A stretch of 64,000 nucleotides of DNA, taken from assembly GCF_010548375.1 (NCBI RefSeq), contig NZ_JAAGLY010000005.1, forward strand, positions 434,001 to 498,000, read 5' to 3'. The notes beneath the pieces are model-generated. The model was not told the DNA's origin. It searched no databases and saw nothing but the letters and a program-made list of their open reading frames with translations. A program made the position numbers and the translations under genes. The first letter of the stretch is position 1. Every line of letters starts with the position of its first letter. This document shows, in pieces, positions 42,399 through 52,210 of the stretch. Source of the stretch: Streptomyces sp. SID13726. Its GTDB lineage: Bacteria; Actinomycetota; Actinomycetes; Streptomycetales; Streptomycetaceae.

Positions 42399-45242
42399 TT
42401 GTCCCCGACCAGCGAGACCGCACAGGGCGGCCGCCGACTCGTCATCGTCGAGTCGCCTGCCAAGGCGAAGACGATCAAGGGCTATCTCGGCCCCGGATAC
42501 GTCGTCGAGGCGAGCGTCGGGCACATCCGCGACCTCCCCAACGGTGCCGCGGAGGTGCCGGAGAAGTACACCGGCGAGGTCCGCCGGCTCGGCGTGGACG
42601 TCGAGCACGACTTCGCGCCCATCTATGTCGTCAACGCCGACAAGCGGGCCCAGGTCAAGAAGCTCAAGGACCTGCTGAAGGACTCCGACGAACTCTTCCT
42701 GGCCACCGATGAGGACCGCGAGGGCGAGGCCATCGCGTGGCACCTCCAGGAGGTCCTGAAGCCCAAGGTCCCGGTCAAGCGGATGGTCTTCCACGAGATC
42801 ACCAAGGCCGCGATCCAGGCCGCCGTCGCCAACCCGCGCGAGCTGAACCAGAAGCTGGTCGACGCCCAGGAGACCCGCCGTATCCTCGACCGCCTCTACG
42901 GCTACGAGGTCTCGCCGGTCCTGTGGAAGAAGGTCATGCCGCGGCTGTCGGCGGGCCGTGTCCAGTCGGTCGCCACCCGGCTCGTCGTCGAGCGGGAGCG
43001 CGAGCGCATCGCCTTCCGCTCCGCCGAGTACTGGGACCTGACGGGCACCTTCTCGACCGGCCGCGCGGGAGACCCGTCGGACCCGTCGTCGCTGGTCGCC
43101 CGTCTTCAGAGCGTCGACGGCAGGCGGGTCGCGCAGGGCCGCGACTTCGACTCCCTGGGACAGCTCAAGAGCGCGAACACCCTGCACCTCGACGAGGCGA
43201 ACGCCCGCGCGCTCGCCGCCGCCCTGGAGCAGACGCGGTTCGCCGTCCGCTCGGTCGAGTCGAAGCCGTACCGCCGCTCGCCGTACGCCCCGTTCCGTAC
43301 GACGACCCTCCAGCAGGAGGCCTCGCGCAAGCTCGGCTTCGGCGCGAAGGCGACCATGCAGGTGGCCCAGAAGCTGTACGAGAACGGCTTCATCACCTAT
43401 ATGCGTACGGACTCCACGACCCTGTCGGACACGGCGATCACCGCCGCCCGCGCCCAGGTCACCCAGCTCTACGGCGCCGACTACCTGCCGTCGAGCCCGC
43501 GGACGTACGCCGGGAAGGTCAAGAACGCCCAGGAGGCGCACGAGGCGATCCGCCCCTCGGGTGATCGTTTCCGCACACCCGCCGAGACCGGCCTGACCGG
43601 CGACCAGTTCCGGCTCTACGAGCTGATCTGGAAGCGCACGGTCGCCTCCCAGATGAAGGACGCGACCGGCAACTCCGTCACGGTCAAGATCGGTGGCACC
43701 GCCGCCGACGGCCGGGACGTCGAGTTCAGCGCCTCCGGCAAGACGATCACCTTCCACGGCTTCCTGAAGGCCTACGTCGAAGGCGCGGACGACCCCAACG
43801 CCGAGCTGGACGACCGCGAGCGCCGGCTGCCCCAGGTCGCCGAGGGCGACGCCCTGAGCGCCGAGGAGATCACGGTCGACGGGCACGCCACCAAGCCCCC
43901 GGCCCGCTACACCGAGGCCAGCCTGGTCAAGGAGCTCGAAGAGCGCGAGATCGGCCGCCCGTCGACGTACGCCTCGATCATCGGCACCATCCTCGACCGC
44001 GGCTACGTCTTCAAGAAGGGCACGGCACTCGTCCCCTCCTTCCTGTCCTTCGCCGTGGTCAACCTCCTGGAGAAGCACTTCGGGCGGCTCGTCGACTACG
44101 ACTTCACCGCCCGCATGGAGGACGACCTCGACCGCATCGCGGCCGGCCAGGCGCAGTCCGTGCCGTGGCTGAGGCGCTTCTACTTCGGCGAGGGCACGGT
44201 CGAGGGCGCCGCGGCCGACGCCGGCAACGGCGACGGGGACCACCTCGGCGGCCTCAAGGAACTGGTCACCGACCTGGGCGCGATCGACGCCCGCGAGGTG
44301 TCGTCGTTCCCGGTGGGCAACGACATCGTGCTCAGGGTCGGTCGCTACGGCCCGTACATCGAGCGCGGCGAGAAGGACTCCGAGAACCACCAGCGGGCCG
44401 ACGTCCCCGAGGACCTGGCGCCGGACGAGCTGTCGATCGAGCTCGCCGAGGAGCTGCTCGCCAAGCCGAGCGGCGACTTCGAGCTCGGCGCCGACCCCGA
44501 GTCGGGCCACCAGATCATCGCCCGCGACGGCCGCTACGGCCCGTACGTCACCGAGGTGCTCCCCGAGGGCACCCCGAAGACCGGCAAGAACGCCGTGAAG
44601 CCGCGTACGGCCTCGCTGTTCAAGTCGATGTCCCTGGACACGGTGACGCTCGCGGACGCCCTCAAGCTGATGTCGCTGCCGCGCGTCGTCGGCGCGGACG
44701 CCGAGGGCCAGGAGATCACCGCGCAGAACGGCCGCTACGGCCCGTACCTGAAGAAGGGCACGGACTCGCGCTCGCTCCAGACCGAGGACCAGCTCTTCAC
44801 CATCACCCTCGAAGAGGCGCTGGCGATCTACGCCCAGCCCAAGCAGCGCGGGCGCGCCGCCGCCAAGCCGCCGCTGAAGGAGCTGGGCGAGGACCCGGTC
44901 AGCGGGAAGCCGGTCGTGGTGAAGGACGGCCGCTTCGGGCCGTACGTCACCGACGGGGAGACCAACGCGACCCTGCGCTCCGGCGACAGCGTCGAGGAGA
45001 TCACCCCGGAGCGCGGCTTCGAACTGCTCGCCGAGAAGCGGGCCAAGGGCCCCGCCAAGAAGACGGCGAAGAAGGCGCCCGCGAAGAAGGCGGCCCCGGC
45101 CAAGAAGACGGCCGCCAAGAAGACCGCGGCGAAGAAGACGACCACGGCCGCCAAGAAGACCACGACGGCCGCGAAGAAGACGACGGCGAAGACCACCGCC
45201 ACCGCGAAGAAGGCGGCGGCCTCGAAGGCGTCCGAGGACTGA
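42399..45242 (+). CDS. topA: DNA topoisomerase I
   Basis: About 947 residues from TTG 42399 (Streptomyces TopA proteins begin SPTSETAQGGRRLVIVESPA); an in-frame ATG at 42336 would add 21 residues. It has a toprim domain with VIVESPAKAKT and DEDREGEA, and active-site Tyr in FITYMRTDST. The C-terminus has four degenerate topo-C repeats (GRYGPY occurs three times, GRFGPY once) in place of zinc ribbons, and a ~70-residue Lys/Ala tail typical of Streptomyces that aids processivity. Confidence 0.96.
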   Translation: MSPTSETAQGGRRLVIVESPAKAKTIKGYLGPGYVVEASVGHIRDLPNGAAEVPEKYTGEVRRLGVDVEHDFAPIYVVNADKRAQVKKLKDLLKDSDELFLATDEDREGEAIAWHLQEVLKPKVPVKRMVFHEITKAAIQAAVANPRELNQKLVDAQETRRILDRLYGYEVSPVLWKKVMPRLSAGRVQSVATRLVVERERERIAFRSAEYWDLTGTFSTGRAGDPSDPSSLVARLQSVDGRRVAQGRDFDSLGQLKSANTLHLDEANARALAAALEQTRFAVRSVESKPYRRSPYAPFRTTTLQQEASRKLGFGAKATMQVAQKLYENGFITYMRTDSTTLSDTAITAARAQVTQLYGADYLPSSPRTYAGKVKNAQEAHEAIRPSGDRFRTPAETGLTGDQFRLYELIWKRTVASQMKDATGNSVTVKIGGTAADGRDVEFSASGKTITFHGFLKAYVEGADDPNAELDDRERRLPQVAEGDALSAEEITVDGHATKPPARYTEASLVKELEEREIGRPSTYASIIGTILDRGYVFKKGTALVPSFLSFAVVNLLEKHFGRLVDYDFTARMEDDLDRIAAGQAQSVPWLRRFYFGEGTVEGAAADAGNGDGDHLGGLKELVTDLGAIDAREVSSFPVGNDIVLRVGRYGPYIERGEKDSENHQRADVPEDLAPDELSIELAEELLAKPSGDFELGADPESGHQIIARDGRYGPYVTEVLPEGTPKTGKNAVKPRTASLFKSMSLDTVTLADALKLMSLPRVVGADAEGQEITAQNGRYGPYLKKGTDSRSLQTEDQLFTITLEEALAIYAQPKQRGRAAAKPPLKELGEDPVSGKPVVVKDGRFGPYVTDGETNATLRSGDSVEEITPERGFELLAEKRAKGPAKKTAKKAPAKKAAPAKKTAAKKTAAKKTTTAAKKTTTAAKKTTAKTTATAKKAAASKASED

Positions 45243-45292
45243 GCCCGGTTCCGTTCAGGGCCGCGTTCCTCCCCCGAGGCTTCGCAAAGCGA

Positions 45293-45323
45293 ACGTCCCG
45301 GCATCACTTTGGTGTCGGGACGT
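45293..45323. terminator. Hairpin terminator after topA
   Basis: ACGTCCCG (45293-45300) and CGGGACGT (45316-45323) are exact complements, with a partly paired inner stem. Confidence 0.7.
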
Positions 45324-45378
45324 GCGCACGTCAGGACGGGCACCCCGGGCTGTCGGTGGCTGCCGATAGGCTGAAAGC

Positions 45379-48300
45379 ATGACCCGTGCCGAGCAGCCAA
45401 CGGCCCTTCACCCGGCCCCCGACGACGCCCTGGTCGCGGACTCCCGCGAGCGCGCCGTCCAAGCCCTGCTGCGCAGGCCCCAGCTCAAACGCCTGTGGAG
45501 CGCCCAGCTAGTCGGCGGGGTGGGTGACACCCTCGCCCTTCTGGTGCTGGTCCTGCTGGCCCTTCAGGCGGCGATCGCCGAGGGCTCGTTCGGCGGCGGC
45601 TACCGGGGCGTGGCGTTCGCAGTGGCGACCGTCTTCGGCACCCGCGTCCTGGCGACGCTGCTGTTCGGGGCGGTGCTGCTCGGCCCGTTGACTTCGCTCA
45701 CTTCGCAGGAGGGGCCGCTCGACCGCCGCTGGACCATGGTCGGCGCCGACGGACTGCGGGTCGCCCTGCTCATCGTCGCCCCGCTGTGGATCGACTGGAC
45801 GCCGGAGAACGCACTGGCCGTGCTCCTGGTGACCGCCTTCGTCACCGGAGTCGCCGAGCGCTTCTGGACGGTGTGCCGCGAGAGCGCGGCCCCGGCCCTG
45901 CTGCCGGCTCCGCCCCCGGAGGGCGCGACGGTACGACCGCTGCCGGACCACCTGGACGCGCTGCGCCGCCTGTCGCTGCGGACCACCTTCGTGGCGATCC
46001 CGCTGGCCGCCGCCACGCTCGTCGCCGCCGGTCTGCTCAACAACCTGCTGGGCGCCGGCATCGACTGGTTCGGCCAGCACCAGGCGGCCCTCGGCTCCTA
46101 TGTCGCGGCCGGCCTGTTCGCCGCGTCCCTGTCCGTGCTGACCTTCCTGGAACTGCCCGACACCCGCACCCCGCGCGCGCGTTCGCCGCTGGAGGGGCTG
46201 CGCCGGCCCAAGACGGGCACCGGCGTCGACAAGGGCCGCACCGGCGCGATCCCGCTGCTGGTGCCCGCCTGCGCGGCCGTCGCCGGGTCCGTCGCGGCCG
46301 CCGTCGCCGTCGCCGTGCTGCACGCCAAGGACCTGGGCGGCGGTCCGGTGACGTACGGCCTGCTGGTGCTCGGACTGACCGGCGGGGTCGTCATCGGTGT
46401 CCGCACGGCGCCCTCCGTGCTGCCGACCCTGTCGCGGCGCCGGCTGCTCGCGCTGGCGATCGCCTTCACCGGCATCGCGCTGCTCGCCGCCGGACTGGTC
46501 CCGGACGTCACCACCGTGCTGCTGATCGTCGCGCTGGCCGGTGCCGGCGCGGGCGTGGCCGCCAACACCGGGCACACCCTGCTCGACCAGGAGACCGAGG
46601 AATACCGCCGGGCGCGGACCACCGAGCACCTCCACGCGGTCGTACGCGTGAGCGTGGCGCTCGGCGCGCTGGTCGCGCCCCTGGTGGCGGCTCTGATCGG
46701 ACCGCACCGCCTGGAGAACGGCAAGTTCGTGTTCGCGCACGGCGGCGCCGCGTTCACCCTGATGCTGGTCGGCGCGCTGCTGCTGCCGGTGGCCGCGCTG
46801 GTCCTCGCCAAGGTCGACGACCGCTCCGGCGTACCGCTCAGGCACGACCTGCGGGACGCGCTGCTCGGCGGCGACGACCCGGTGACGGTGCCAGCCGACT
46901 CCGGCTTCTTCATCGCCCTCGAAGGCGGCGACGGCGCCGGGAAGTCCACCCAGGCCGAGGCGCTCGCCGAGTGGATAAGGGCCAAGGGACACGAGGTCGT
47001 CGTGACCCGCGAGCCGGGGGCGACTCCGGTGGGCAAGCGGCTCAGGTCGATCCTGCTGGACGTGTCGAGCGCCGGGCTCTCGCACCGGGCCGAGGCGCTG
47101 CTGTACGCGGCGGACCGCGCGGAGCACGTGGACACCGTGGTCCGGCCCGCCCTGGAGCGCGGCGCGGTCGTCGTCTCCGACCGGTACATCGACTCCTCGG
47201 TCGCCTACCAGGGGGCCGGGCGGGACCTGTCCCCGACGGAGATCGCCCGCATCAACCGCTGGGCGACGGACGGACTCGTGCCGCATCTGACCGTCCTGCT
47301 GGACGTCTCGCCCGAGATCGCCCGCGAGCGGTTCACCGAGGCGCCGGACCGGCTGGAGTCGGAGCCCGCGGAGTTCCACGCGCGCGTGCGGTCCGGGTTC
47401 CTGACGCTGGCCGCGGCCGACCCCGGGCGGTACCTGGTCGTGGACGCGGGGCAGGAGCCCGAGGCGGTCACCACCGTCGTACGCCATCGGCTCGACCAGA
47501 TGCTGCCGCTCTCCGAGCAGGAGATCCGGGAGCAGGAGGAGGCCCGCCGCAAGGCCGAAGAGGAAGCCCGGCGCAAGGCCGAGGAAGAGGCCGCGCGCAA
47601 GGCCGAGGAGGAGCGCCTGGAGCGGGAGCGCCAGGAGCAGCTCGCCCGGCTGAAGGCCGAGGAGGAGGAGCGCAAGCGGCGCGAGCTGGAGGAGGCTCAG
47701 CGGCGCGAGGCCGAGCGGCAGGCGGAGGAGGCCCGGGTGCGGGCCGAGGAAGCGCGCAAGCGGGCCGAGGAGGAGCGGGTGCGGCTCCTCGCCGAGGAGA
47801 AGGCGCGCGCCGAGGAAGCGGCCCGCCGCAAGGCCCAGGAGGACGCCGCCCGCAGGCAGGCCGAGGAGGAGGCACGGCTGCGTGCCGAGGCCGAGGAGCG
47901 GCGCCTCGAGAAGCAGCGGAAGGCCGAGGAGGCGTTGCTGCGGGCCGAGGAGGCGCGCCGGCTCGCCGAGTGCGCGGCCGGCGCGGCGGAGGCGGGGCCG
48001 AAGCAGGCCGCGACTCCTTCGGCAGGGCTGGACGCGGCGACCGTGCCGACGCCGGTGGTGACGCCGACGAACGCGTCGGGTGGGCCGGTGGACGAGACGG
48101 CCGTGCTGCCGCGGGTGTCTATGGAGAAGGCCGACGAGGGGTCTCCTGCCGACTCCTCTGGTGAGGACTCCTCCGGTGGGGGCTCTGCCGGTGGGGACTC
48201 TTCCGGTGGTGCTTCCGCGTCGGAGGTGACGGCGGAGCTGCCGCAGCCGCCGGTGCCTCCGGTTCCGCCGGGTTCCGCTGATGAGACGGCTGTGCTGCCG

Positions 48301-48582
48301 CCGGTGCGGCCGGAGCCGCCGGGTGCTGCCGACGAGACGGCTGTGCTGCCGCCGGTGTCGGGTGACGGGCCCGCGGATCGGGTGCCTCCGGGGTACTTCC
48401 GGGAGGAGGAGCGGACCCGGGAGATGCCTCAGGTCGACGCGGAGGGGAGGCCTCGGCGCAGGCCCCGGTCGGACTGGGCGGAGGAGACTCCGCTGGACGA
48501 TCTGCCTTCGTTGGCGGACGAGTTGCTGGGTCCGCATGACGACGAGTACGGGGACGGGCGGGGCCGACGCCGGGGGCGGTAG
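45379..48582 (+). CDS. tmk: MFS-like membrane protein fused to thymidylate kinase and a long coiled coil
   Basis: This 1067-residue protein has residues ~35-495 as an MFS-like region of about 12 membrane segments. Residues ~508-715 are dTMP kinase with P-loop EGGDGAGKST (515-524), the TREPGATPVG DRX-type loop and VVSDRYIDSSVAYQG. Residues ~715-870 are a Glu/Arg/Ala coiled coil, and the rest is acidic and disordered with repeated DETAVLP motifs. Kinase activity makes dTDP for DNA synthesis. A TAGGCT -10-like box 9 bases before ATG suggests a near-leaderless transcript. Confidence 0.92.
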   Translation: MTRAEQPTALHPAPDDALVADSRERAVQALLRRPQLKRLWSAQLVGGVGDTLALLVLVLLALQAAIAEGSFGGGYRGVAFAVATVFGTRVLATLLFGAVLLGPLTSLTSQEGPLDRRWTMVGADGLRVALLIVAPLWIDWTPENALAVLLVTAFVTGVAERFWTVCRESAAPALLPAPPPEGATVRPLPDHLDALRRLSLRTTFVAIPLAAATLVAAGLLNNLLGAGIDWFGQHQAALGSYVAAGLFAASLSVLTFLELPDTRTPRARSPLEGLRRPKTGTGVDKGRTGAIPLLVPACAAVAGSVAAAVAVAVLHAKDLGGGPVTYGLLVLGLTGGVVIGVRTAPSVLPTLSRRRLLALAIAFTGIALLAAGLVPDVTTVLLIVALAGAGAGVAANTGHTLLDQETEEYRRARTTEHLHAVVRVSVALGALVAPLVAALIGPHRLENGKFVFAHGGAAFTLMLVGALLLPVAALVLAKVDDRSGVPLRHDLRDALLGGDDPVTVPADSGFFIALEGGDGAGKSTQAEALAEWIRAKGHEVVVTREPGATPVGKRLRSILLDVSSAGLSHRAEALLYAADRAEHVDTVVRPALERGAVVVSDRYIDSSVAYQGAGRDLSPTEIARINRWATDGLVPHLTVLLDVSPEIARERFTEAPDRLESEPAEFHARVRSGFLTLAAADPGRYLVVDAGQEPEAVTTVVRHRLDQMLPLSEQEIREQEEARRKAEEEARRKAEEEAARKAEEERLERERQEQLARLKAEEEERKRRELEEAQRREAERQAEEARVRAEEARKRAEEERVRLLAEEKARAEEAARRKAQEDAARRQAEEEARLRAEAEERRLEKQRKAEEALLRAEEARRLAECAAGAAEAGPKQAATPSAGLDAATVPTPVVTPTNASGGPVDETAVLPRVSMEKADEGSPADSSGEDSSGGGSAGGDSSGGASASEVTAELPQPPVPPVPPGSADETAVLPPVRPEPPGAADETAVLPPVSGDGPADRVPPGYFREEERTREMPQVDAEGRPRRRPRSDWAEETPLDDLPSLADELLGPHDDEYGDGRGRRRGR

Positions 48583-48768
48583 GGGGAGTGGCTGGCGGGT
48601 GCGGGTGCGGGTGCGGGTGCGCTGTGCCCGCTTGCTCTTAGGGGCGCGGCTGGGCCCACTTGCCCTGAGGGTCGGCCCGCAGCCGACAGCCGACCGTCGG
48701 CCCGTTGTCAGTGCTCGCCCGCACAATGGACTCAACGCACGAAGCATGACGAAAGGGCGGCGTGACCC

Positions 48769-49974
48769 ATGACCGTATGGGACGACCTGGTCGGCCAGGA
48801 GAGGGTGAGCGAGCAGCTGGGCGCTGCCGCTCGGGACGCCGACGCCCTGGTCACCGCCGCCGCCGGCAACACCCCGCCGCCCGAGGCGTCGAAGATGACT
48901 CATGCCTGGCTGTTCACGGGCCCGCCCGGCGCGGGGCGGAACCAGGCGGCGAGGGCCTTCGCCGCAGCGCTCCAGTGCGTGAGTCCCGACCGGGCCCTCG
49001 GTGGAGTCCCCGGCTGCGGGTTCTGCGACGGGTGTCATACGGCCCTCATCGGCACCCACGCCGACATCACCTCCGTGGCCGCCGTCGGCACCCAGATCCT
49101 CGCGGACGACATGCGGGACACGGTCAGGAAGTCGTTCACCTCACCGGCGAACGGCCGTTGGCAGGTCATCCTCGTCGAGGACGCCGAGCGGCTGAACGAG
49201 AAATCGGCCAACGCGGTGCTGAAGGCCGTAGAGGAGCCCGCTCCCCGGACCGTGTGGCTGCTGTGCGCGCCGTCCATCGAGGACGTCCTGCCGACGATCC
49301 GCTCCCGCTGCCGCCACCTGAACCTGTCCACCCCCTCCGTGGACGCCGTGGCCGACATGCTCGTACGCCGGGAGGGCGTCGAGCCCGCCGCCGCGATGGC
49401 CGCCGCCCGTGCCACGCAGGGCCATGTCGACCGGGCCCGTCGGCTCGCCACCGACCCGGCCGCGCGCGAGCGCCGCGCCGCTGTGCTGAAACTGCCGTTG
49501 CGGGTCGAGGACGTCGGCGGCTGCCTCAAGGCCGCGCAGGAACTCGTCGACGCGGCGGCCGACGACGCGAAGCAGCTCGCCGAGGAGATGGACGGCAAGG
49601 AGACCGAGGAGCTGAAGGCGGCGATGGGCGCGGTGCAGGGCGGCCGGATGCCGCGTGGCACGGCGGGGGTGATGAAGGACCTGGAGGACAAGCAGAAGCG
49701 CCGGCGCACCCGGACCCAGCGCGACAGCCTCGACCTCGCGCTCACCGACCTCACCGCCTTCTACCGCGATGTGCTCGCCCTCCAGCTCGGCTCACGGATC
49801 GCGATCGCCAACGCGGACGCGGAGGACGCCCTGGAGCGGCTGGCCCGCGGCAGCTCTCCGGAGACCACGCTCCGCCGGATCGAGGCGATCGCCGCCTGCC
49901 GTGAGGCCCTCGACCGCAATGTGGCTCCGCTGCTCGCGGTGGAGGCGATGACGATGGCGCTCAGAGCGGGCTGA
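48769..49974 (+). CDS. holB: DNA polymerase III delta prime subunit
   Basis: This 401-residue clamp-loader subunit has a P-loop degenerated to GPPGAGRNQ (Arg-Asn in place of Lys-Ser/Thr), as expected for delta prime, which does not hydrolyse ATP. It has a zinc module with GCGFCDGC, an SRC sensor motif in TIRSRCRHL, and a helical collar domain. It works with tau/gamma and delta to load the beta clamp. Its position next to tmk matches other actinobacteria. Confidence 0.92.
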   Translation: MTVWDDLVGQERVSEQLGAAARDADALVTAAAGNTPPPEASKMTHAWLFTGPPGAGRNQAARAFAAALQCVSPDRALGGVPGCGFCDGCHTALIGTHADITSVAAVGTQILADDMRDTVRKSFTSPANGRWQVILVEDAERLNEKSANAVLKAVEEPAPRTVWLLCAPSIEDVLPTIRSRCRHLNLSTPSVDAVADMLVRREGVEPAAAMAAARATQGHVDRARRLATDPAARERRAAVLKLPLRVEDVGGCLKAAQELVDAAADDAKQLAEEMDGKETEELKAAMGAVQGGRMPRGTAGVMKDLEDKQKRRRTRTQRDSLDLALTDLTAFYRDVLALQLGSRIAIANADAEDALERLARGSSPETTLRRIEAIAACREALDRNVAPLLAVEAMTMALRAG

Positions 49975-50084
49975 GGGCGGGAGGGTTGGGAACGGGCTGT
50001 GGGCAGGCTGCGGTAGGGCTGGAACGGGCTGAGGGCGGGCTCGGAACGGGCTGAGGGCAAGGCTGGGAACGGGCTGTGGGCGGG
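49965..50084. repeat. Degenerate tandem repeat after holB
   Basis: Five copies of a GGAACGGGCTGAGGGC-like unit (A or T after CTG), spaced 20-33 bases, begin in the last codons of holB and run to about 50,084. The remaining gap to 50,183 shows no gene. Confidence 0.6.
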
Positions 50085-50183
50085 CCGCGGGCGGCGGGTG
50101 ATCACAGGTTGACGATGTCACTCGTACGGGCCGGATCGACCACGGAGGGCATGTGATCCAACGCGGAGAGTTACGCTCGCTCG

Positions 50184-51746
50184 ATGCACCTCAGGCGAAA
50201 CCCCCGCCATGTCGGCCTTGCCGTCGCCGCACTGCTCGTCTCCGCCTGCTCCGCCGGCGCCTCCACGAGCTCCGCCACCTCGGCCGCCCACGTGGCGCTG
50301 GCCGCGCTGCCCCGGTCGACACCGGCCGCGCTCACGCCGTACTACGAGCAGAAGGCGCGCTGGCGCAGCTGCGGGGTCCCCGGATTCGAGTGCGCCACCC
50401 TGAAGGCGCCGCTCGACTACGACAAGCCGGCGGGCGAGGAGGTCCGGCTGGCCGTCGCTCGGAAGAAGGCCACCGGGCCGGGCGAGCGGCTCGGATCGCT
50501 GTTCGTGAACCCGGGCGGACCGGGCGGTTCGGCGATCGGCTACCTCCAGGCGTACGCCGGGATCGGCTACCCCGCCGCGGTCCGGGCCCGGTACGACATG
50601 GTCGCGGTGGACCCGCGCGGGGTGGCCCGCAGCGAGCCGGTCGAATGTCTCGACGGGCGGGACATGGACACGTACACCCAGACGGACACCACCCCCGACG
50701 ACGCGCGCGAGAGAAGCGAACTCGTCGACGCCTACAAGAAGTTCGCGGAGGGCTGCGGCGCGCACTCGCCCCAGCTGCTGCGTCATGTGTCGACGGTCGA
50801 GACGGCCCGGGACATGGACATCGTGCGGGCGGCGCTGGGTGACGCGAAGCTGAACTACGTGGGGGCGTCGTACGGGACGTTCCTCGGGGCGACGTACGCG
50901 GGGCTGTTCCCCGGGCGTTCGGGCCGGCTGGTGCTGGACGGCGCGATGGACCCCTCGCTGCCCGCGCGCCGACTGAACCTCGACCAGACGGCGGGCTTCG
51001 AGACGGCGTTCCAGTCGTTCGCGAAGGACTGCGTGCAGCAGTCGGACTGCCCGCTCGGCAGGAAGGGCACGTCGACGGCCCAGGTCGGCCAGAACCTGAA
51101 GGCCTTCTTCCGCAAGCTGGACGCGCACCCCATCCCGGCCGGCGACGCGGACGGCCGCAGGCTCGGCGAGGCGCTCGCCACGACGGGCGTGATCGCGGCG
51201 ATGTACGACGAGGGGGCGTGGGCGCAGTTGCGCGAGGCGCTGAACTCCGCGATGAAGGAGAACGACGGCGCCGGGCTGCTCGTCCTGTCCGACAGTTACT
51301 ACGAGCGCGACGCCGACGGCCGCTACAGCAACCTGATGTCGGCCAACGCGGCCGTGAACTGCCTCGACCTGCCACCCGCCTACGACACCCCCGAGGAGGT
51401 CGAGAAGGCCGTCCCGACCTTCGAGAAGGCGTCGCCGGTCTTCGGCGAGGGCCTCGCCTGGGCGTCCCTCAACTGCGCGTACTGGCCGGTCGGCGCGACG
51501 GGCGAACCCCACCGCATCGAGGCCCGCGGCGCCGCCCCGATCGTCGTGGTCGGCACCACCCGCGACCCGGCCACCCCCTACCGCTGGGCCCGCTCCCTGG
51601 CCGCCCAGCTCACCTCCGCCCGCCTCCTCACCTACGAGGGCGACGGCCACACCGCGTACGGCCGCGGCAGCGCGTGCATCGACTCGGCGATCGACACGTA
51701 CCTGCTCCGCGGAACCCCGCCGACCGACGGAAAACGCTGCTCGTAG
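50184..51746 (+). CDS. Secreted alpha/beta-hydrolase, tripeptidyl-aminopeptidase type
   Basis: This 520-residue protein has a signal peptide with lipobox VSAC, so it is a lipoprotein. The catalytic Ser is in YVGASYGTFLG, Asp in VGTTRDPATP and His in EGDGHTAYG. It has FVNPGGPGGSA, the oxyanion-type motif of S33 peptidases (SlpD/SlpE/Tap relatives of Streptomyces). It probably removes short peptides from the N-terminus of secreted proteins or peptides. Confidence 0.88.
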   Translation: MHLRRNPRHVGLAVAALLVSACSAGASTSSATSAAHVALAALPRSTPAALTPYYEQKARWRSCGVPGFECATLKAPLDYDKPAGEEVRLAVARKKATGPGERLGSLFVNPGGPGGSAIGYLQAYAGIGYPAAVRARYDMVAVDPRGVARSEPVECLDGRDMDTYTQTDTTPDDARERSELVDAYKKFAEGCGAHSPQLLRHVSTVETARDMDIVRAALGDAKLNYVGASYGTFLGATYAGLFPGRSGRLVLDGAMDPSLPARRLNLDQTAGFETAFQSFAKDCVQQSDCPLGRKGTSTAQVGQNLKAFFRKLDAHPIPAGDADGRRLGEALATTGVIAAMYDEGAWAQLREALNSAMKENDGAGLLVLSDSYYERDADGRYSNLMSANAAVNCLDLPPAYDTPEEVEKAVPTFEKASPVFGEGLAWASLNCAYWPVGATGEPHRIEARGAAPIVVVGTTRDPATPYRWARSLAAQLTSARLLTYEGDGHTAYGRGSACIDSAIDTYLLRGTPPTDGKRCS

Positions 51747-51853
51747 CCCCGCCGGCAGAGCCGCCCGGGGTGCCCCGAGGGCTGGTGCGGAGCACCCCCG
51801 GAAACTGTGTAGACTTACCGACGTTGCTGATCGCACCATGGTGTGGACGGCGC

Positions 51854-51927
51854 GCCGCCTTAGCTCAGATGGCCAGAGCAACGCACTCGTAATGCGTAGG
51901 TCTCGGGTTCGAATCCCGAAGGCGGCT
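51854..51927 (+). tRNA. tRNA-Thr (anticodon CGU)
   Basis: A 74-base cloverleaf with acceptor arms GCCGCCT/AGGCGGC, D stem GCTC/GAGC, anticodon stem ACGCA/TGCGT with loop CTCGTAA (anticodon CGT) and T arm TCGGG-TTCGAAT-CCCGA. No CCA is encoded. Its 3' half is the attachment site of the two elements that follow. Confidence 0.95.
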
Positions 51928-51928
51928 C
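51885..51928 (+). repeat. att repeat copy 1 (3' end of tRNA-Thr)
   Basis: The 44 bases from the anticodon stem to one base beyond the tRNA recur exactly at 58638-58681 and with three differences at 60357-60400. This is attL of element 1. Confidence 0.9.
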
Positions 51929-51953
51929 AAGAAAGTGCAGGTCAGAGGCATGT

Positions 51954-51984
51954 GGGCCCTCCGTGGAGATCATGGGGGGCCTTT
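51954..51984 (+). terminator. Terminator after tRNA-Thr, on the island side
   Basis: GGGCCCTCC pairs with GGGGGGCC (two G-T pairs), followed by TTTT. As it lies inside the island it was brought by the element. Confidence 0.6.
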
Positions 51985-51994
51985 TCTGTGTCCG

Positions 51995-52023
51995 GATGGG
52001 AACATTCTGGGAACGAAGGATTA
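51995..52023 (+). repeat. Left arm-type repeat of island 1
   Basis: GATGGGAAC, four bases, TGGGAAC, two bases, AGGATTA. It matches the right-end copy at 58500-58529 in every block and in order. TGGGAAC pairs near attP are typical of tyrosine-integrase arm sites. Confidence 0.65.
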
Positions 52024-52210
52024 CCTAAAAGTCCCCTATGTGCCAGTCGGTTTTCCTGTTGGGTATCCGGCATGGCGCGAGAGCAGGGCCGTGCGCGTGG
52101 GGTGAGTCGCCTTGCGCTCGTATGGGCTGCGAACGCGAGCGAGGAGACGGGTAGCGTGCGCTGTCTCCAGGTGTGGAGAACGGTCCGGTGCTTCTGGTCC
52201 CCATGGGGTC

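Noticed and set aside
40632..44510. Very long reverse-strand open frame under the kinase and topA
   Set aside because: It is antisense to two clearly recognised genes; very high GC makes stop codons rare in other frames.
48595..48618. Four tandem GCGGGT hexamers after tmk
   Set aside because: Short, low-complexity and in an ordinary gap; too little to call a functional repeat.
45508..49059. 1183-codon reverse-strand open frame under tmk and holB
   Set aside because: Low-complexity Arg/Gly/His protein without motifs, opposite a recognised fusion kinase; a GC shadow.
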